From Pseudaeromonas sp041911695 (GTDB taxonomy: Bacteria; Pseudomonadota; Gammaproteobacteria; Enterobacterales; Aeromonadaceae), in assembly GCA_041911695.1 (NCBI GenBank), contig JAYROM010000025.1, positions 1 to 40,226 of the forward strand: a DNA stretch of 40,226 nucleotides. Direction: 5' to 3'. Position 1 is the stretch's first letter. Each line of letters begins with the position of its first letter. The position numbers and the translations under genes were made by a program. Below, one piece after another: positions 1 to 8,079 of the stretch. The notes under the pieces are model-generated. The model did not search any database. It worked only from the letters and a program-made list of their open reading frames with translations, and had not been told where the DNA came from.

Positions 1-745
1 ACCTTCCCTTAGCCTGGTTGCAGTAGCTGTACTGGGTTCCATCGGTGCGGCCCAGGCGGCCACTATGAACTATCGTCATGAGTTCGTGCCGGAGAGCGGC
101 CAGCACAAGGATCGTGTCGCATTCAGCCATCGTCTGAAGAACGGCGTCGGTTTTGGTGTCGAAGCCAAGTGGAAGAACACCAAGGCTGACTCTGGCGTCA
201 GCTACTGGGACATGTTTGATAATGTGACCCCGGATGGCTCGGTATTTACCGTCAACTATCAGTACAAGATCAACAACGACTGGTCTTTGCAACCGGGCGT
301 GCAGCTGGATGGCCGTGATTATCAGATCTACACCCGTGCCACCTACAGTATCACCAAAGATTTCTCCGCCTCGCTGCGCTACCGCTGGCGCATGACCAAT
401 GACAACACCGTCAAGTCCAAGCAAAGCACCAGCGACAAGAAGCATCGCGATAACTGGACTTTCAACCTGGGTTACAAACTGACCCCGGCGATCACCCTGG
501 GTTACGAACTGGATTTCAACAGCCTGGATAACTCCCATTACAACAGCAAGACCGACAGTTATACCGGTTTCAACGGTCAGGACCGTACCTGGGAGCATAA
601 CCTGTCGGCGGGCTACAAAATTAACAAGGAGTGGGAACCCTTCGTTGAATTTGGCTGGATCCAGTATAAGGATGGCACCGCCTCCCATGCCGGTACCAAT
701 ACCTATGTACCGCGCTACCGTTTCGGTCTGAAGTACAACTTCTAA
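1..745 (+). CDS. kdgM: Oligogalacturonate-specific porin KdgM family (5' partial)
   Basis: Outer-membrane beta-barrel for uptake of oligogalacturonides released from pectin. The reading frame is open from base 2; the start codon lies upstream of the window. The visible N-terminus is the hydrophobic end of a signal peptide (SLVAVAVLGSIGAAQA, then a likely cut before ATMNYRHEF). The mature protein is about 227 residues, the usual KdgM size, rich in alternating aromatic/polar strands (NYQYKINNDWSL, LRYRWRM, NLGYKLTPAITLGYEL) and ends in the outer-membrane signature aromatic residue (RFGLKYNF). The PL9 lyase gene downstream on the same strand fits a pectin-utilisation module. Family assignment rests on sequence pattern and context; the precise sugar is inferred. 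Confidence 0.88.
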   Translation, partial: PSLSLVAVAVLGSIGAAQAATMNYRHEFVPESGQHKDRVAFSHRLKNGVGFGVEAKWKNTKADSGVSYWDMFDNVTPDGSVFTVNYQYKINNDWSLQPGVQLDGRDYQIYTRATYSITKDFSASLRYRWRMTNDNTVKSKQSTSDKKHRDNWTFNLGYKLTPAITLGYELDFNSLDNSHYNSKTDSYTGFNGQDRTWEHNLSAGYKINKEWEPFVEFGWIQYKDGTASHAGTNTYVPRYRFGLKYNF

Positions 746-752
746 TACCATG

Positions 753-810
753 CCGGCCACTATGTTTATATCGGGAAAACCTGATAACAACTGGCCGGTG
801 TCTTTTATTT
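753..810 (+). terminator. Possible terminator after kdgM
   Basis: CCGGCCA at 753-759 pairs with TGGCCGG at 792-798, with an inner hairpin TATCGGG/CCTGATA (769-786), followed by TCTTTTATTT. The bipartite stem is less compact than the other terminators in the window. Confidence 0.5.
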
Positions 811-853
811 GCAGGTTCAATGGTACGCACCGCGCAGTGAAATATCGCAAGTG

Positions 854-872
854 ATCTATTTAGAAAATAGAT
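854..872. promoter_or_regulatory. Palindrome upstream of the pectate lyase gene
   Basis: ATCTATTT-AGA-AAATAGAT is a perfect 8-bp inverted repeat about 95 bases before the lyase start, in the 222-base gap after kdgM. It could be an operator for a regulator of pectin genes. It does not match the KdgR box as I remember it (an AT-rich palindrome built on TGAAA/TTTCA), so the binding protein is unknown. Confidence 0.35.
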
Positions 873-967
873 TGTTTGCCGGTATTGCCCGCAGTCAGAT
901 TATTCCATGCAGGGATGGCTTGATGGTGATGTGCCAGATTAATTGAAATCAAGACAAGGACAATACG

Positions 968-3199
968 ATGAAAATGAAAACGCTGGCGCTGCTGACGTCC
1001 GTTCTCGGCTGTTCCGCTGCCTTCGCTGCCGATGATTGGCAATATCTGACGTTCGGCCAGTCAACCGATCTGAATTTCAAATCCACCGTCCTGCCGGAAA
1101 AGGTGGGTTTTAACCGTGTCAGCCTGCCGGACCATACCGTGCTGGAAGCCGGCAAGCATTATCCGCTCTATCCGTCATTCAATATCGAAAGTCGCGGCGG
1201 CAAACTGGCCAACTCGCATGACGGCATGAGTACCTTTTATGCGCCGGTGCCGACCAATGTCGCCTTTACCCTGACCGCCGATGTCACCCTGTTGCAGCTC
1301 GGCCCGGAAAACGGCAATACGCCGAATGCCCAGGAAGGGGTCGGCCTGTTTATTCGTGACAGCCTGGGCCAGCAGCGCCAGACGCCGCAGTCCGAGGGTT
1401 ATGAAGAGTTCCCGCATGCCTCCAACATGCTGCTCAACGTGCTGCTCACCCAGAACAAGAAGAACGACAACCTGGTTAACCTGGTTGCCGTCCAGCGTTC
1501 CGGCGTGCAGCAGCCGTGGGGTAACACCGGGATCTCCATGGTGCGCAAGCCCTACGAGAAGGGGGTCGACTTCCGTGATCAGACCCTGCGTCTGATGCTG
1601 GAGCGCAATGCTGACGGTTTCCGCGTCGCATGGCTGGACGCAGAAGGCAAGGTCAAGGCCGAACAGAAGATGCCGGAACTGCCGCAGTTCCTGACCAAGC
1701 AGGCGCACGATAAGGCCTACGTCGGTTTCTTCGCCTCGCGTAATGCGGCGGCGCGTTTCGACAATGCCAAACTGGTGATTGGTGAAGAGATCAAGGAAGT
1801 GAAGGCTGCCAAGGCGCTGGCCGGCAAGCAGGCTGATAGCCTGCTCGAGCTGGGCTCCTCCACCGTCTCCTACCGTCCGGATTACACCCTGATGCTGCGC
1901 GCCAACTACGCCGGTGAAGTGGCCGTGGCCGATCGCAAGCTGCAGGTGAAAGCCGGCGAGTTTGTTACCGTGCCGGTCACCCTGAAAGCAGGGGATAACG
2001 CCTACACCGTGAATTACACCCCGAGCGAAGGTCCGCAGGCTGGCAAGGCGCAGAGTCAGGCGCTGAATGTGAAGCTGGAGAAGTCGGTTCTGGCTGATCT
2101 GCAGCAGATCCATGTTGCGCCGAATGGCAAGGCGGATAACGATGGCTCCGCGGCCAAGCCGGTCGATCTGGCGACCGCGCTGGCAGCGGTCGCGCCGGGT
2201 GGCACCATCTATCTGGCCGATGGCCGTTATGACGGCTTCAAGCTGCCGGCCAACCTGAGCGGCTTGCCGAACCAACAGAAGCATCTGGTAGCCAGCAACC
2301 GTCATCAGGCGGTGTTCACCGGTGAAACCTCGCAACTCGAAGCCAGCTACTGGACGCTGGATGGCGTGGTGTTCGACGGTAACCCGGATAACGCCCACAA
2401 GGAGAACCTGCCGTCGTTCCTGCGGGTCGCCGGTAGCCATAACGTGCTGCAGCGCCTGGTCGCGCGTAACAACGCCGATACCGGGGTCTGGATCACCGGT
2501 AACGGTACCTACACCAGCGCCAGCCTGTGGCCGGCCTACAACCAGGTGTTGAACACCGACTCCTACAACAACCGTGACGCCTCCGGCATCAATGCTGACG
2601 GCTTTGCCGCCAAGCTGGGGGTCGGTCCGGGTAACCTGTTCCGTGGCTGTGTGGCGCATAACAACGCCGACGATGGCTGGGATCTGTTCAACAAGATTGA
2701 AGACGGCCCGAACCAGCCGGTGACCATCGAGTACAGCGTGGCCTATGAAAACGGCATGCCGCTGACCGGCAAGCGTGCACCGGCCGGGACCATCGGTAAC
2801 GGCTTCAAGCTGGGTGGCGAAGGTCAGCCGGTACCGCACCAGATCCGTTACTCGATCGCCTTCCACAACAACATGGACGGCTTCACCGATAACTTCAATA
2901 CTGGTGGCCTGGTGATGGAAAAGAACATTGCGTTCGACAACCAGCGCTACAACTACATCGTGCGCCAGAACCCGTATGCCGGTACCCCGGCGCCGGTGAG
3001 CTTTGTCGACAACCTGTCGCTGCACAGCAAGCAGGCCAGCTTCCAGGACTTCTTCGGCAAGCAGGTGGTGGCCAGCCTGAGTACAGACTTCCACAAGCAG
3101 GTCAAGGCCGAGCGCGAGACGATCATCAAGTCACTGTCCGGCTTCAAGGGCGTACAGCGTAATGACAACGGTGATCTGGTGATGCCGGCCAAGCTGTAA
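968..3199 (+). CDS. pelX: Pectate lyase family PL9, exopolygalacturonate lyase PelX-like
   Basis: Cleaves polygalacturonate by beta-elimination; exo-acting PelX of Dickeya is periplasmic and about this size (743 residues here). A signal peptide (MKMKTLALLTSVLGCSAAFA) is followed by an N-terminal beta-rich domain, a middle Ig-like stretch (about 290-370) and a right-handed beta-helix (about 380-720). The PL9 calcium and catalytic set is visible: Asp544, then Asp568, Asp569 and Asp572 in NADDGWDLFN, and Lys614 in GNGFKLGGEG. The Asp spacing (24, 1, 3) equals that of Dickeya Pel9A (Asp209/233/234/237) as I remember it, and Lys614 corresponds to its catalytic Lys273 with a short insertion. The product would feed oligomers or dimers to the cell alongside the KdgM porin encoded upstream. 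Exo versus endo action is inferred from size and architecture. Confidence 0.88.
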   Translation: MKMKTLALLTSVLGCSAAFAADDWQYLTFGQSTDLNFKSTVLPEKVGFNRVSLPDHTVLEAGKHYPLYPSFNIESRGGKLANSHDGMSTFYAPVPTNVAFTLTADVTLLQLGPENGNTPNAQEGVGLFIRDSLGQQRQTPQSEGYEEFPHASNMLLNVLLTQNKKNDNLVNLVAVQRSGVQQPWGNTGISMVRKPYEKGVDFRDQTLRLMLERNADGFRVAWLDAEGKVKAEQKMPELPQFLTKQAHDKAYVGFFASRNAAARFDNAKLVIGEEIKEVKAAKALAGKQADSLLELGSSTVSYRPDYTLMLRANYAGEVAVADRKLQVKAGEFVTVPVTLKAGDNAYTVNYTPSEGPQAGKAQSQALNVKLEKSVLADLQQIHVAPNGKADNDGSAAKPVDLATALAAVAPGGTIYLADGRYDGFKLPANLSGLPNQQKHLVASNRHQAVFTGETSQLEASYWTLDGVVFDGNPDNAHKENLPSFLRVAGSHNVLQRLVARNNADTGVWITGNGTYTSASLWPAYNQVLNTDSYNNRDASGINADGFAAKLGVGPGNLFRGCVAHNNADDGWDLFNKIEDGPNQPVTIEYSVAYENGMPLTGKRAPAGTIGNGFKLGGEGQPVPHQIRYSIAFHNNMDGFTDNFNTGGLVMEKNIAFDNQRYNYIVRQNPYAGTPAPVSFVDNLSLHSKQASFQDFFGKQVVASLSTDFHKQVKAERETIIKSLSGFKGVQRNDNGDLVMPAKL

Positions 3200-3226
3200 G
3201 TTGATTGCTACTCCATCCAGAGCATT

Positions 3227-3250
3227 GGGCGCCCGCGGGCGCCCTTTTTT
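3227..3250 (+). terminator. Rho-independent terminator after the pectate lyase
   Basis: GGGCGCCC at 3227-3234 and GGGCGCCC at 3237-3244 form a GC-rich stem, followed directly by six T. Confidence 0.9.
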
Positions 3251-3264
3251 GTTACTGGACAGGC

Positions 3265-3297
3265 ATAAAAAACGGGGAGACCGATGTCTCCCCGTTT
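3265..3297 (-). terminator. Terminator of the GlsB-like gene
   Basis: AAACGGGGAGAC (3270-3281) pairs with GTCTCCCCGTTT (3286-3297) around a 4-base loop. Read on the reverse strand the stem is followed by a T run (the A run at 3266-3272), so it terminates the gene ending at 3329. Confidence 0.85.
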
Positions 3298-3328
3298 GGG
3301 TGTGCGTAATGCTGCTGGTGATAGGCGA

Positions 3329-3574
3329 TCAGGCCAGCTTGCGATAGACAAACAGCACCAGCAGTGCGCCAACCGTGGCGATGGCGATGCTCGGCAGGTT
3401 GAAACCGGTGAAGTTGCCGAAACCCAGCTTGGTGCTGATGAAGCCGCCGACAAAGGCACCGACCACACCCAGTACCGTGGTCATGATAAAACCGCCGCCA
3501 TCACGGCCCGGCATGATCCACTTGGCCAGAATACCGACCACCAAACCCAGAACGATCCAGGACAAAATACCCAT
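3329..3574 (-). CDS. GlsB/YeaQ/YmgE family small membrane protein
   Basis: An 81-residue, glycine-rich inner-membrane protein of the transglycosylase-associated protein family (name historical; no enzyme activity is established). Three hydrophobic segments are visible: ILSWIVLGLVVGILAKWI, the GGGFIMTTVLGVVGAFVGGFI stretch, and IAIATVGALLVLFVYRKL. The start at 3574 is chosen because AAGGAG lies seven bases upstream and the family begins MGI(L/I)SW; a longer reading to 3646 adds 24 residues unlike the family. It stands alone with its own terminator. Enterobacterial members are often stress-induced, but no regulatory site was recognised here. Confidence 0.88.
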   Translation of the reverse strand: MGILSWIVLGLVVGILAKWIMPGRDGGGFIMTTVLGVVGAFVGGFISTKLGFGNFTGFNLPSIAIATVGALLVLFVYRKLA

Positions 3575-3773
3575 TCGAGCTCTCCTTGAACAAAATAAAG
3601 AGGAAGATGGCCATCTGATGGGCCAATAAGCACTGCCGTTCGGCAACCGAACGTCAGGAGTGGCCCGTATTCTGGTGTAAACGAGATAAACGGCAGCTCA
3701 AGCAGTAACGTATTTTTGACGGGCAGGCCAGCGGGCTTACAAAGCTGAACACAAATTCATGCCGCGTGCTCAG

Positions 3774-3802
3774 TGGAAAGCGCATGATAGAATTTGTACA
3801 AT
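3774..3802 (+). promoter_or_regulatory. Possible sigma-70 promoter of the rlmN operon
   Basis: TGGAAA (3774-3779) and TACAAT (3797-3802) are separated by 17 bases, ahead of rlmN. The -10 matches five of six consensus bases and the -35 four of six. Confidence 0.4.
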
Positions 3803-3873
3803 GCGCGACTTTTCCTGACTGCCCCCGCGGGGCAGATCAGCCCTGATGTTTATTGGTGACACCGGAGTCAAAG

Positions 3874-4992
3874 ATGAGCGACACCAAAATCAACCTGCTG
3901 GATCTGGATCGTGAAGGCATGCGGGCTTTTTTTGCCGAACTGGGCGAGAAACCTTTCCGTGCTGATCAGGTCATGAAGTGGATCTATCACTTCGGGTGTG
4001 ATGACTTCGCGGCGATGACCAACGTCAACAAGGTGCTGCGTGAAAAATTGAGCCAGCTGGCCGAGATCCGCGCACCGGAAATCAGCGTCGAGCAGCGCTC
4101 CACCGATGGCACCATCAAGTGGGCGATGAAGGTCGGCGATCAAGAGGTAGAAACGGTCTATATCCCGGAAGAGGATCGCGCCACGCTGTGTGTCTCCTCG
4201 CAAGTCGGCTGTGCGCTGGAGTGCAAGTTCTGCTCCACGGCGCAACAGGGCTTCAACCGCAATCTGCGGGTATCGGAAATCATCGGCCAGGTGTGGCGTG
4301 CCGCCCAGGTGATTGGTTTCTCCAAGGATACCGGCAAGCGTCCGATCACCAATGTCGTCATGATGGGCATGGGCGAGCCACTGCTCAACCTGGCTAATGT
4401 GGTGCCGGCGATGCAGATCATGCTGGATGACTTTGGCTTTGGTCTCTCCAAGCGTCGCGTGACCCTGTCCACCTCCGGCGTGGTGCCGGCGTTGGACAAG
4501 CTGGGCGACATGATTGATGTGGCGCTGGCCATTTCGTTGCATGCGCCGAACGATACCCTGCGTTCGCAGATCATGCCGATCAATGATAAGTACAACATCG
4601 ACGAGTTCCTCGCAGCCGTGCGTCGCTATCTGGAGAAGTCGAACGCTAACCAGGGGCGGGTCACCATCGAGTACGTGCTGCTGGACCATATCAATGATGA
4701 CATGCAGCAGGCGCGCGAACTGGCCGAGTTGCTGCGCGACACGCCGTGCAAGATCAACCTGATCCCGTTCAACCCATTCCCGGGTAATCCGTATGGCAAG
4801 CCGAGCAACAGCCGCGTGGACCGTTTCTCCAAGGTCCTGATGGAGTATGGCTATACCGTTATCGTGCGCAAGACGCGTGGCGACGACATCGATGCGGCCT
4901 GTGGTCAGCTGGTTGGTGACGTGATCGACAGAACCAAACGAACCTTGAAAAAACGGATGCAAGAGGATGGGATTTCCGTCAAACTGCTTTGA
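3874..4992 (+). CDS. rlmN: Dual-specificity 23S rRNA/tRNA adenine C2-methyltransferase RlmN
   Basis: Radical-SAM enzyme that makes 2-methyladenosine at 23S rRNA A2503 and at A37 of some tRNAs. The 372-residue protein resembles the E. coli enzyme throughout. The cluster motif CALECKFC gives Cys113, Cys117 and Cys120, and the methyl-carrying Cys343 lies in DDIDAACGQL, at the E. coli spacing. Also present are GMGEPLLN and the SAM-binding STSGVVP stretch. ATG at 3874 is preceded by GGAG nine bases upstream. An in-frame TTG at 3853 would add seven residues (MVTPESK) that resemble the LVTPE in the E. coli N-terminus, so the longer form cannot be excluded. First gene of an apparent operon with pilF, rodZ and ispG. 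Confidence 0.97.
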   Translation: MSDTKINLLDLDREGMRAFFAELGEKPFRADQVMKWIYHFGCDDFAAMTNVNKVLREKLSQLAEIRAPEISVEQRSTDGTIKWAMKVGDQEVETVYIPEEDRATLCVSSQVGCALECKFCSTAQQGFNRNLRVSEIIGQVWRAAQVIGFSKDTGKRPITNVVMMGMGEPLLNLANVVPAMQIMLDDFGFGLSKRRVTLSTSGVVPALDKLGDMIDVALAISLHAPNDTLRSQIMPINDKYNIDEFLAAVRRYLEKSNANQGRVTIEYVLLDHINDDMQQARELAELLRDTPCKINLIPFNPFPGNPYGKPSNSRVDRFSKVLMEYGYTVIVRKTRGDDIDAACGQLVGDVIDRTKRTLKKRMQEDGISVKLL

Positions 4993-5017
4993 AATCCAGA
5001 CCTTATTTGCACAAACC

Positions 5018-5788
5018 ATGAAAAATCAGCTTCTTATCGCAGGTAGCATCCTGTTCATGCTGAGCGGATGTGTAACCGAAACGACCTATGTGGGTAAGGA
5101 TACCAAGGTCGAGGGCATCGATCGCCAGGCTGCAGCCAAGAACCGTCTTGGTCTGGGCCTGGGCTACCTGGACAAAGGCGACATGAGTCAGGCCAAGTTT
5201 AATCTGGACCGGGCACTGACCTTTGACCCCTCCAATCCTGAGGTCTATATCGCGCGAGCCTACTATTTCCAGCGGGTTGGCGATCAGGGCTCAGCTGAAG
5301 ATGCCTATCGTAAGGTGCTGGGGATGTACCCGCAGAATGCCGATGCGCTGAACAACTATGGTGTATACCTGTGCGGCCAGAAGCGGTACAGTGACGCCGA
5401 AACCCGCTTTGCTCAGGCACTGAAGGTGCCTGATTATTCGCGCATGGACGATACCTACGAGAATGCCGCTGTGTGTGCCCAGCAGGCTGGACATTCGGAC
5501 CAAGCGGCAAAATATTATGATTTGGCACTGGGATATAATCCCAATCGTGGCAAACTGTTGCTCGCTGCCGCCGAGTTGGCGTTAAAGCAACAGCATCCGG
5601 ATAAAGCCGCCGGATACTTGCAACGTTTTAGCCGCGGCGGAACGGATACGGCGCAGAGCCTGTGGCTACAACTGCAGGTGGCGCAATCCCGCGGAGAACT
5701 GGCCGCTGTGCATCGTTACGGCCAGTCTCTGGCGCAGCAATTTCCACACTCTGATCAAGCCAGAAGATATTTAAATAATGACTACTGA
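5018..5788 (+). CDS. pilF: Type IV pilus biogenesis/stability lipoprotein PilF (PilW)
   Basis: Outer-membrane pilotin that helps the secretin PilQ assemble for type IV pili. The 256-residue precursor starts MKNQLLIAGSILFMLSGC, a lipoprotein signal with lipobox LSGC and lipidated Cys18; Val at +2 fits outer-membrane sorting. The rest is TPR repeats (for example LGLGYLDKGDMSQAKFNLDRAL, AYYFQRVGDQGSAEDAYRKVL, YGVYLCGQKRYSDAETRFAQAL). ATG 5018 is chosen because it yields the intact signal peptide; a longer start at 4967 would bury it. It follows rlmN by 25 bases and overlaps rodZ by 11, the same order as in Pseudomonas and Vibrio. Confidence 0.92.
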   Translation: MKNQLLIAGSILFMLSGCVTETTYVGKDTKVEGIDRQAAAKNRLGLGLGYLDKGDMSQAKFNLDRALTFDPSNPEVYIARAYYFQRVGDQGSAEDAYRKVLGMYPQNADALNNYGVYLCGQKRYSDAETRFAQALKVPDYSRMDDTYENAAVCAQQAGHSDQAAKYYDLALGYNPNRGKLLLAAAELALKQQHPDKAAGYLQRFSRGGTDTAQSLWLQLQVAQSRGELAAVHRYGQSLAQQFPHSDQARRYLNNDY

Positions 5789-6800
5789 ACAACACGAACC
5801 CGTCCCCGCCCCCCAGATGACAGGCCCGACTCCTGGCAGTATGTTGCGTGCCGCGCGTGAAGCGCGTGGTATGACCGAGCAGGAGGTAGCTGACAGCCTG
5901 AAACTGCGCCTTTCTCTGGTTCGTGATATCGAACAGGATCGTTTTGATCAACAGACCGCCTATACCTTTACCAAGGGTTATCTGCGTATTTATGCCCGCT
6001 TGGTTGGCATCTCCGAAGAGGCTGTGGTGGCCGGCTACGAAGGCATGGGTTATGTGGAAACCCCCTTTGCCGAGATGCATAGTTTCTCTGAACGCACCCG
6101 CCGTGAAGCCCGCGAACATCGCATCCGCATGGCCTCTTGGGCCGTGGTGCTGCTGATCATCGCGGGTGTGCTGTACTGGATCATCGCCCGTCCGGCCGAG
6201 AAGCCGGCGGTGGTGCGTCTGGATGACAAGGTGCTGAATGCGCCGGCCAGCCAGAATGGCAAGGCGCCGGCTGCAGAGCCTGCCGCCAATCAGGTGGTCG
6301 CTGCAACCACGGATGCCACGGCCTCTGCCGCCACTGCCGTTGCGGTACCGGCGACGACATCTGCAGCGGACACGACCAGCGCCGCCGCACCGGCTGCTAC
6401 CATGTCACCGGCCGCTGCCGCCCTGGTGGCTGCAGGCGCTGACCCAGCCAAGGTGGTGCCGCAAACCACCACCACGCCAACGGATAGCCAGACCAGCGCC
6501 GCACCGGCCGCCAATGCCGACAGCGCGAACGCCCAAGCCCCGGCCGAACAGGCCAACGGCGATGTAGTGATCACGTTTAACGGCGATTGCTGGTTGGAAG
6601 TGTACGATGCCAAGAACAAAAAGTTGCTGTCAGGCACCCGTCGTGCCGGTCAGCATGAGGCCCTGTCTGGCCAGGCACCGTTCCGCATGATCATTGGTGC
6701 GCCGAAGAATGTGGCCATCACCTTCAAGGGTGAGGCTGTTGACATGAAGCGTTTCCCGGTTGGACGTGTCGCCCGTTTCCAGTTACCGCTGCAGAAGTAA
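5778..6800 (+). CDS. rodZ: Cytoskeleton protein RodZ
   Basis: Links the MreB cytoskeleton to the cell-wall elongation machinery. The 340-residue protein has a cytoplasmic Xre-like helix-turn-helix domain (about 18-85, GSMLRAAREARGMTEQEVAD), a basic juxtamembrane segment, one transmembrane helix (about 120-137, SWAVVLLIIAGVLYWIIA), a long Ala/Pro/Thr-rich periplasmic linker (about 140-265) and the C-terminal DUF4115 domain (about 268-340, starting VVITFNGDCWLEVYDA). The linker composition explains long spurious open frames on both strands here. It sits in the conserved pilF-rodZ-ispG order, three bases before ispG. Confidence 0.95.
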   Translation: MTTEQHEPVPAPQMTGPTPGSMLRAAREARGMTEQEVADSLKLRLSLVRDIEQDRFDQQTAYTFTKGYLRIYARLVGISEEAVVAGYEGMGYVETPFAEMHSFSERTRREAREHRIRMASWAVVLLIIAGVLYWIIARPAEKPAVVRLDDKVLNAPASQNGKAPAAEPAANQVVAATTDATASAATAVAVPATTSAADTTSAAAPAATMSPAAAALVAAGADPAKVVPQTTTTPTDSQTSAAPAANADSANAQAPAEQANGDVVITFNGDCWLEVYDAKNKKLLSGTRRAGQHEALSGQAPFRMIIGAPKNVAITFKGEAVDMKRFPVGRVARFQLPLQK

Positions 6801-6803
6801 GCC

Positions 6804-7916
6804 ATGAGTCATCCGTCACCTATCAAACGTCGTATCAGCAAACAGATCATGGTCGGTCATGTACCGGTCGGTGGCGATGCCCCGATCACGGTGCAGAGCA
6901 TGACCAATACCCGCACCACCGATGTAGACGCCACAGTTGCCCAGATCCGCGCTATCGCGCGCGCTGGGGCTGACATCGTCCGTGTCTCGGTACCGACGAT
7001 GGAGGCGGCAGAAGCGTTTCGACTGATCCGCCAGCAGGTATCCATTCCGGTGGTGGCGGATATTCACTTTGACTTCCGTATCGCGCTCAAAGTGGCCGAA
7101 TACGGTGCAGACTGCCTGCGTATCAATCCGGGCAATATCGGCAAGGAAGATCGCGTGCGGGCCGTGGTGGACTGCGCCCGTGATCTGAACATCCCGATCC
7201 GTATCGGTGTTAACGGCGGGTCGCTGGAAAAAGATCTGATGGATCGCTATGGCGAGCCGACCCCGGAGGCGCTGGTCGAGTCGGCGATGCGCCATGTCGA
7301 GATTCTGGATCGTCTGAACTTCGATAACTTCAAGGTCAGCGTCAAGGCCTCCGATGTGTTCTTGGCGGTCGATGCCTACCGTCTGCTGGCCAAGCAGATC
7401 GTGCAACCGCTGCATCTGGGGATCACCGAGGCCGGTGGTTTCCGCGCCGGTGCGGTCAAGTCGGCGATTGGCCTTGGCATGCTGCTTTCCGAAGGGATTG
7501 GTGACACCCTGCGTATCTCGCTGGCTGCCGATCCGGTCGAAGAGGTCAAGGTCGGTTTCGATATTCTCAAGTCGCTGCGCATTCGCTCGCGTGGCATCAA
7601 TTTCATCGCCTGTCCGTCCTGTTCGCGTCAGGAGTTCGATGTGATTGGTACGGTCAATGCGCTCGAGCAACGCCTAGAGGATATTGTCACCCCGATGGAT
7701 GTCTCCATCATCGGCTGTGTGGTAAATGGGCCGGGCGAAGCGCTGGTCTCCGATTTGGGTCTGGCTGGTGCCAATCGCAAGAGCGCGCTGTATGAGGCGG
7801 GTGAGCGGGTGGACCGATTGGACAACGACAAGCTGGTGGATGAACTCGAGGCACGCATTCGTGCCCGGGTTGCGCGACTGGATGAGAGCCAGCGCATCAA
7901 GATTGACCAGCAATAA
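6804..7916 (+). CDS. ispG: 4-hydroxy-3-methylbut-2-enyl diphosphate synthase (flavodoxin)
   Basis: Penultimate enzyme of the MEP isoprenoid pathway, converting MEcPP to HMBPP with a [4Fe-4S] cluster and flavodoxin electrons. At 370 residues it has the usual short bacterial form: TIM barrel (about 1-260) and cluster domain. Cluster ligands Cys270 and Cys273 (IACPSCSRQ), Cys305 and Glu312 (GCVVNGPGEA) fall at the same numbers as I remember for E. coli IspG. Conserved stretches include PITVQSMTNT, PVVADIHFD and IRIGVNGGSLEKDL. Start ATG is three bases after rodZ, so it is translated from the same message. Confidence 0.98.
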   Translation: MSHPSPIKRRISKQIMVGHVPVGGDAPITVQSMTNTRTTDVDATVAQIRAIARAGADIVRVSVPTMEAAEAFRLIRQQVSIPVVADIHFDFRIALKVAEYGADCLRINPGNIGKEDRVRAVVDCARDLNIPIRIGVNGGSLEKDLMDRYGEPTPEALVESAMRHVEILDRLNFDNFKVSVKASDVFLAVDAYRLLAKQIVQPLHLGITEAGGFRAGAVKSAIGLGMLLSEGIGDTLRISLAADPVEEVKVGFDILKSLRIRSRGINFIACPSCSRQEFDVIGTVNALEQRLEDIVTPMDVSIIGCVVNGPGEALVSDLGLAGANRKSALYEAGERVDRLDNDKLVDELEARIRARVARLDESQRIKIDQQ

Positions 7917-7921
7917 GCCAG

Positions 7922-7950
7922 GGCGACCTACGGGTCGCCTTATGCTTTTT
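7922..7950 (+). terminator. Hairpin after ispG, possible terminator
   Basis: GGCGACC (7922-7928) pairs with GGTCGCC (7933-7939) around TACG; TTATGCTTTTT follows. The T run is displaced, so termination may be partial. Confidence 0.55.
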
Positions 7951-8006
7951 CGTACCCTGAACGTCGGTGATGGCACCTACGGTCAGGTCGCCAGTCGGTA
8001 AGTCAA

Positions 8007-8035
8007 TTTACCTGACTGGCGAAAGTTTTTATAAT
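8007..8035 (+). promoter_or_regulatory. Sigma-70 promoter of hisS
   Basis: TTTACC (8007-8012), a 17-base spacer and a perfect TATAAT (8030-8035), 45 bases ahead of the hisS start. The -35 hexamer lies inside an imperfect inverted repeat (GCCAGTC at 7990-7996, GACTGGC at 8014-8020). Confidence 0.7.
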
Positions 8036-8079
8036 GCGCCCACTTAACCCCCGGGCCGATAACGCATTCGAGTATTAAC

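Noticed and set aside
1175..3094. Very long open frame opposite the pectate lyase gene
   Set aside because: No recognisable domains or ribosome binding site, and the forward gene has full PL9 motifs. High GC and codon bias leave the antisense frame without stops.
3853..3873. TTG start for rlmN giving seven extra residues
   Set aside because: Some resemblance to the E. coli N-terminus, but ATG 3874 has the better ribosome binding site; kept only as an alternative.
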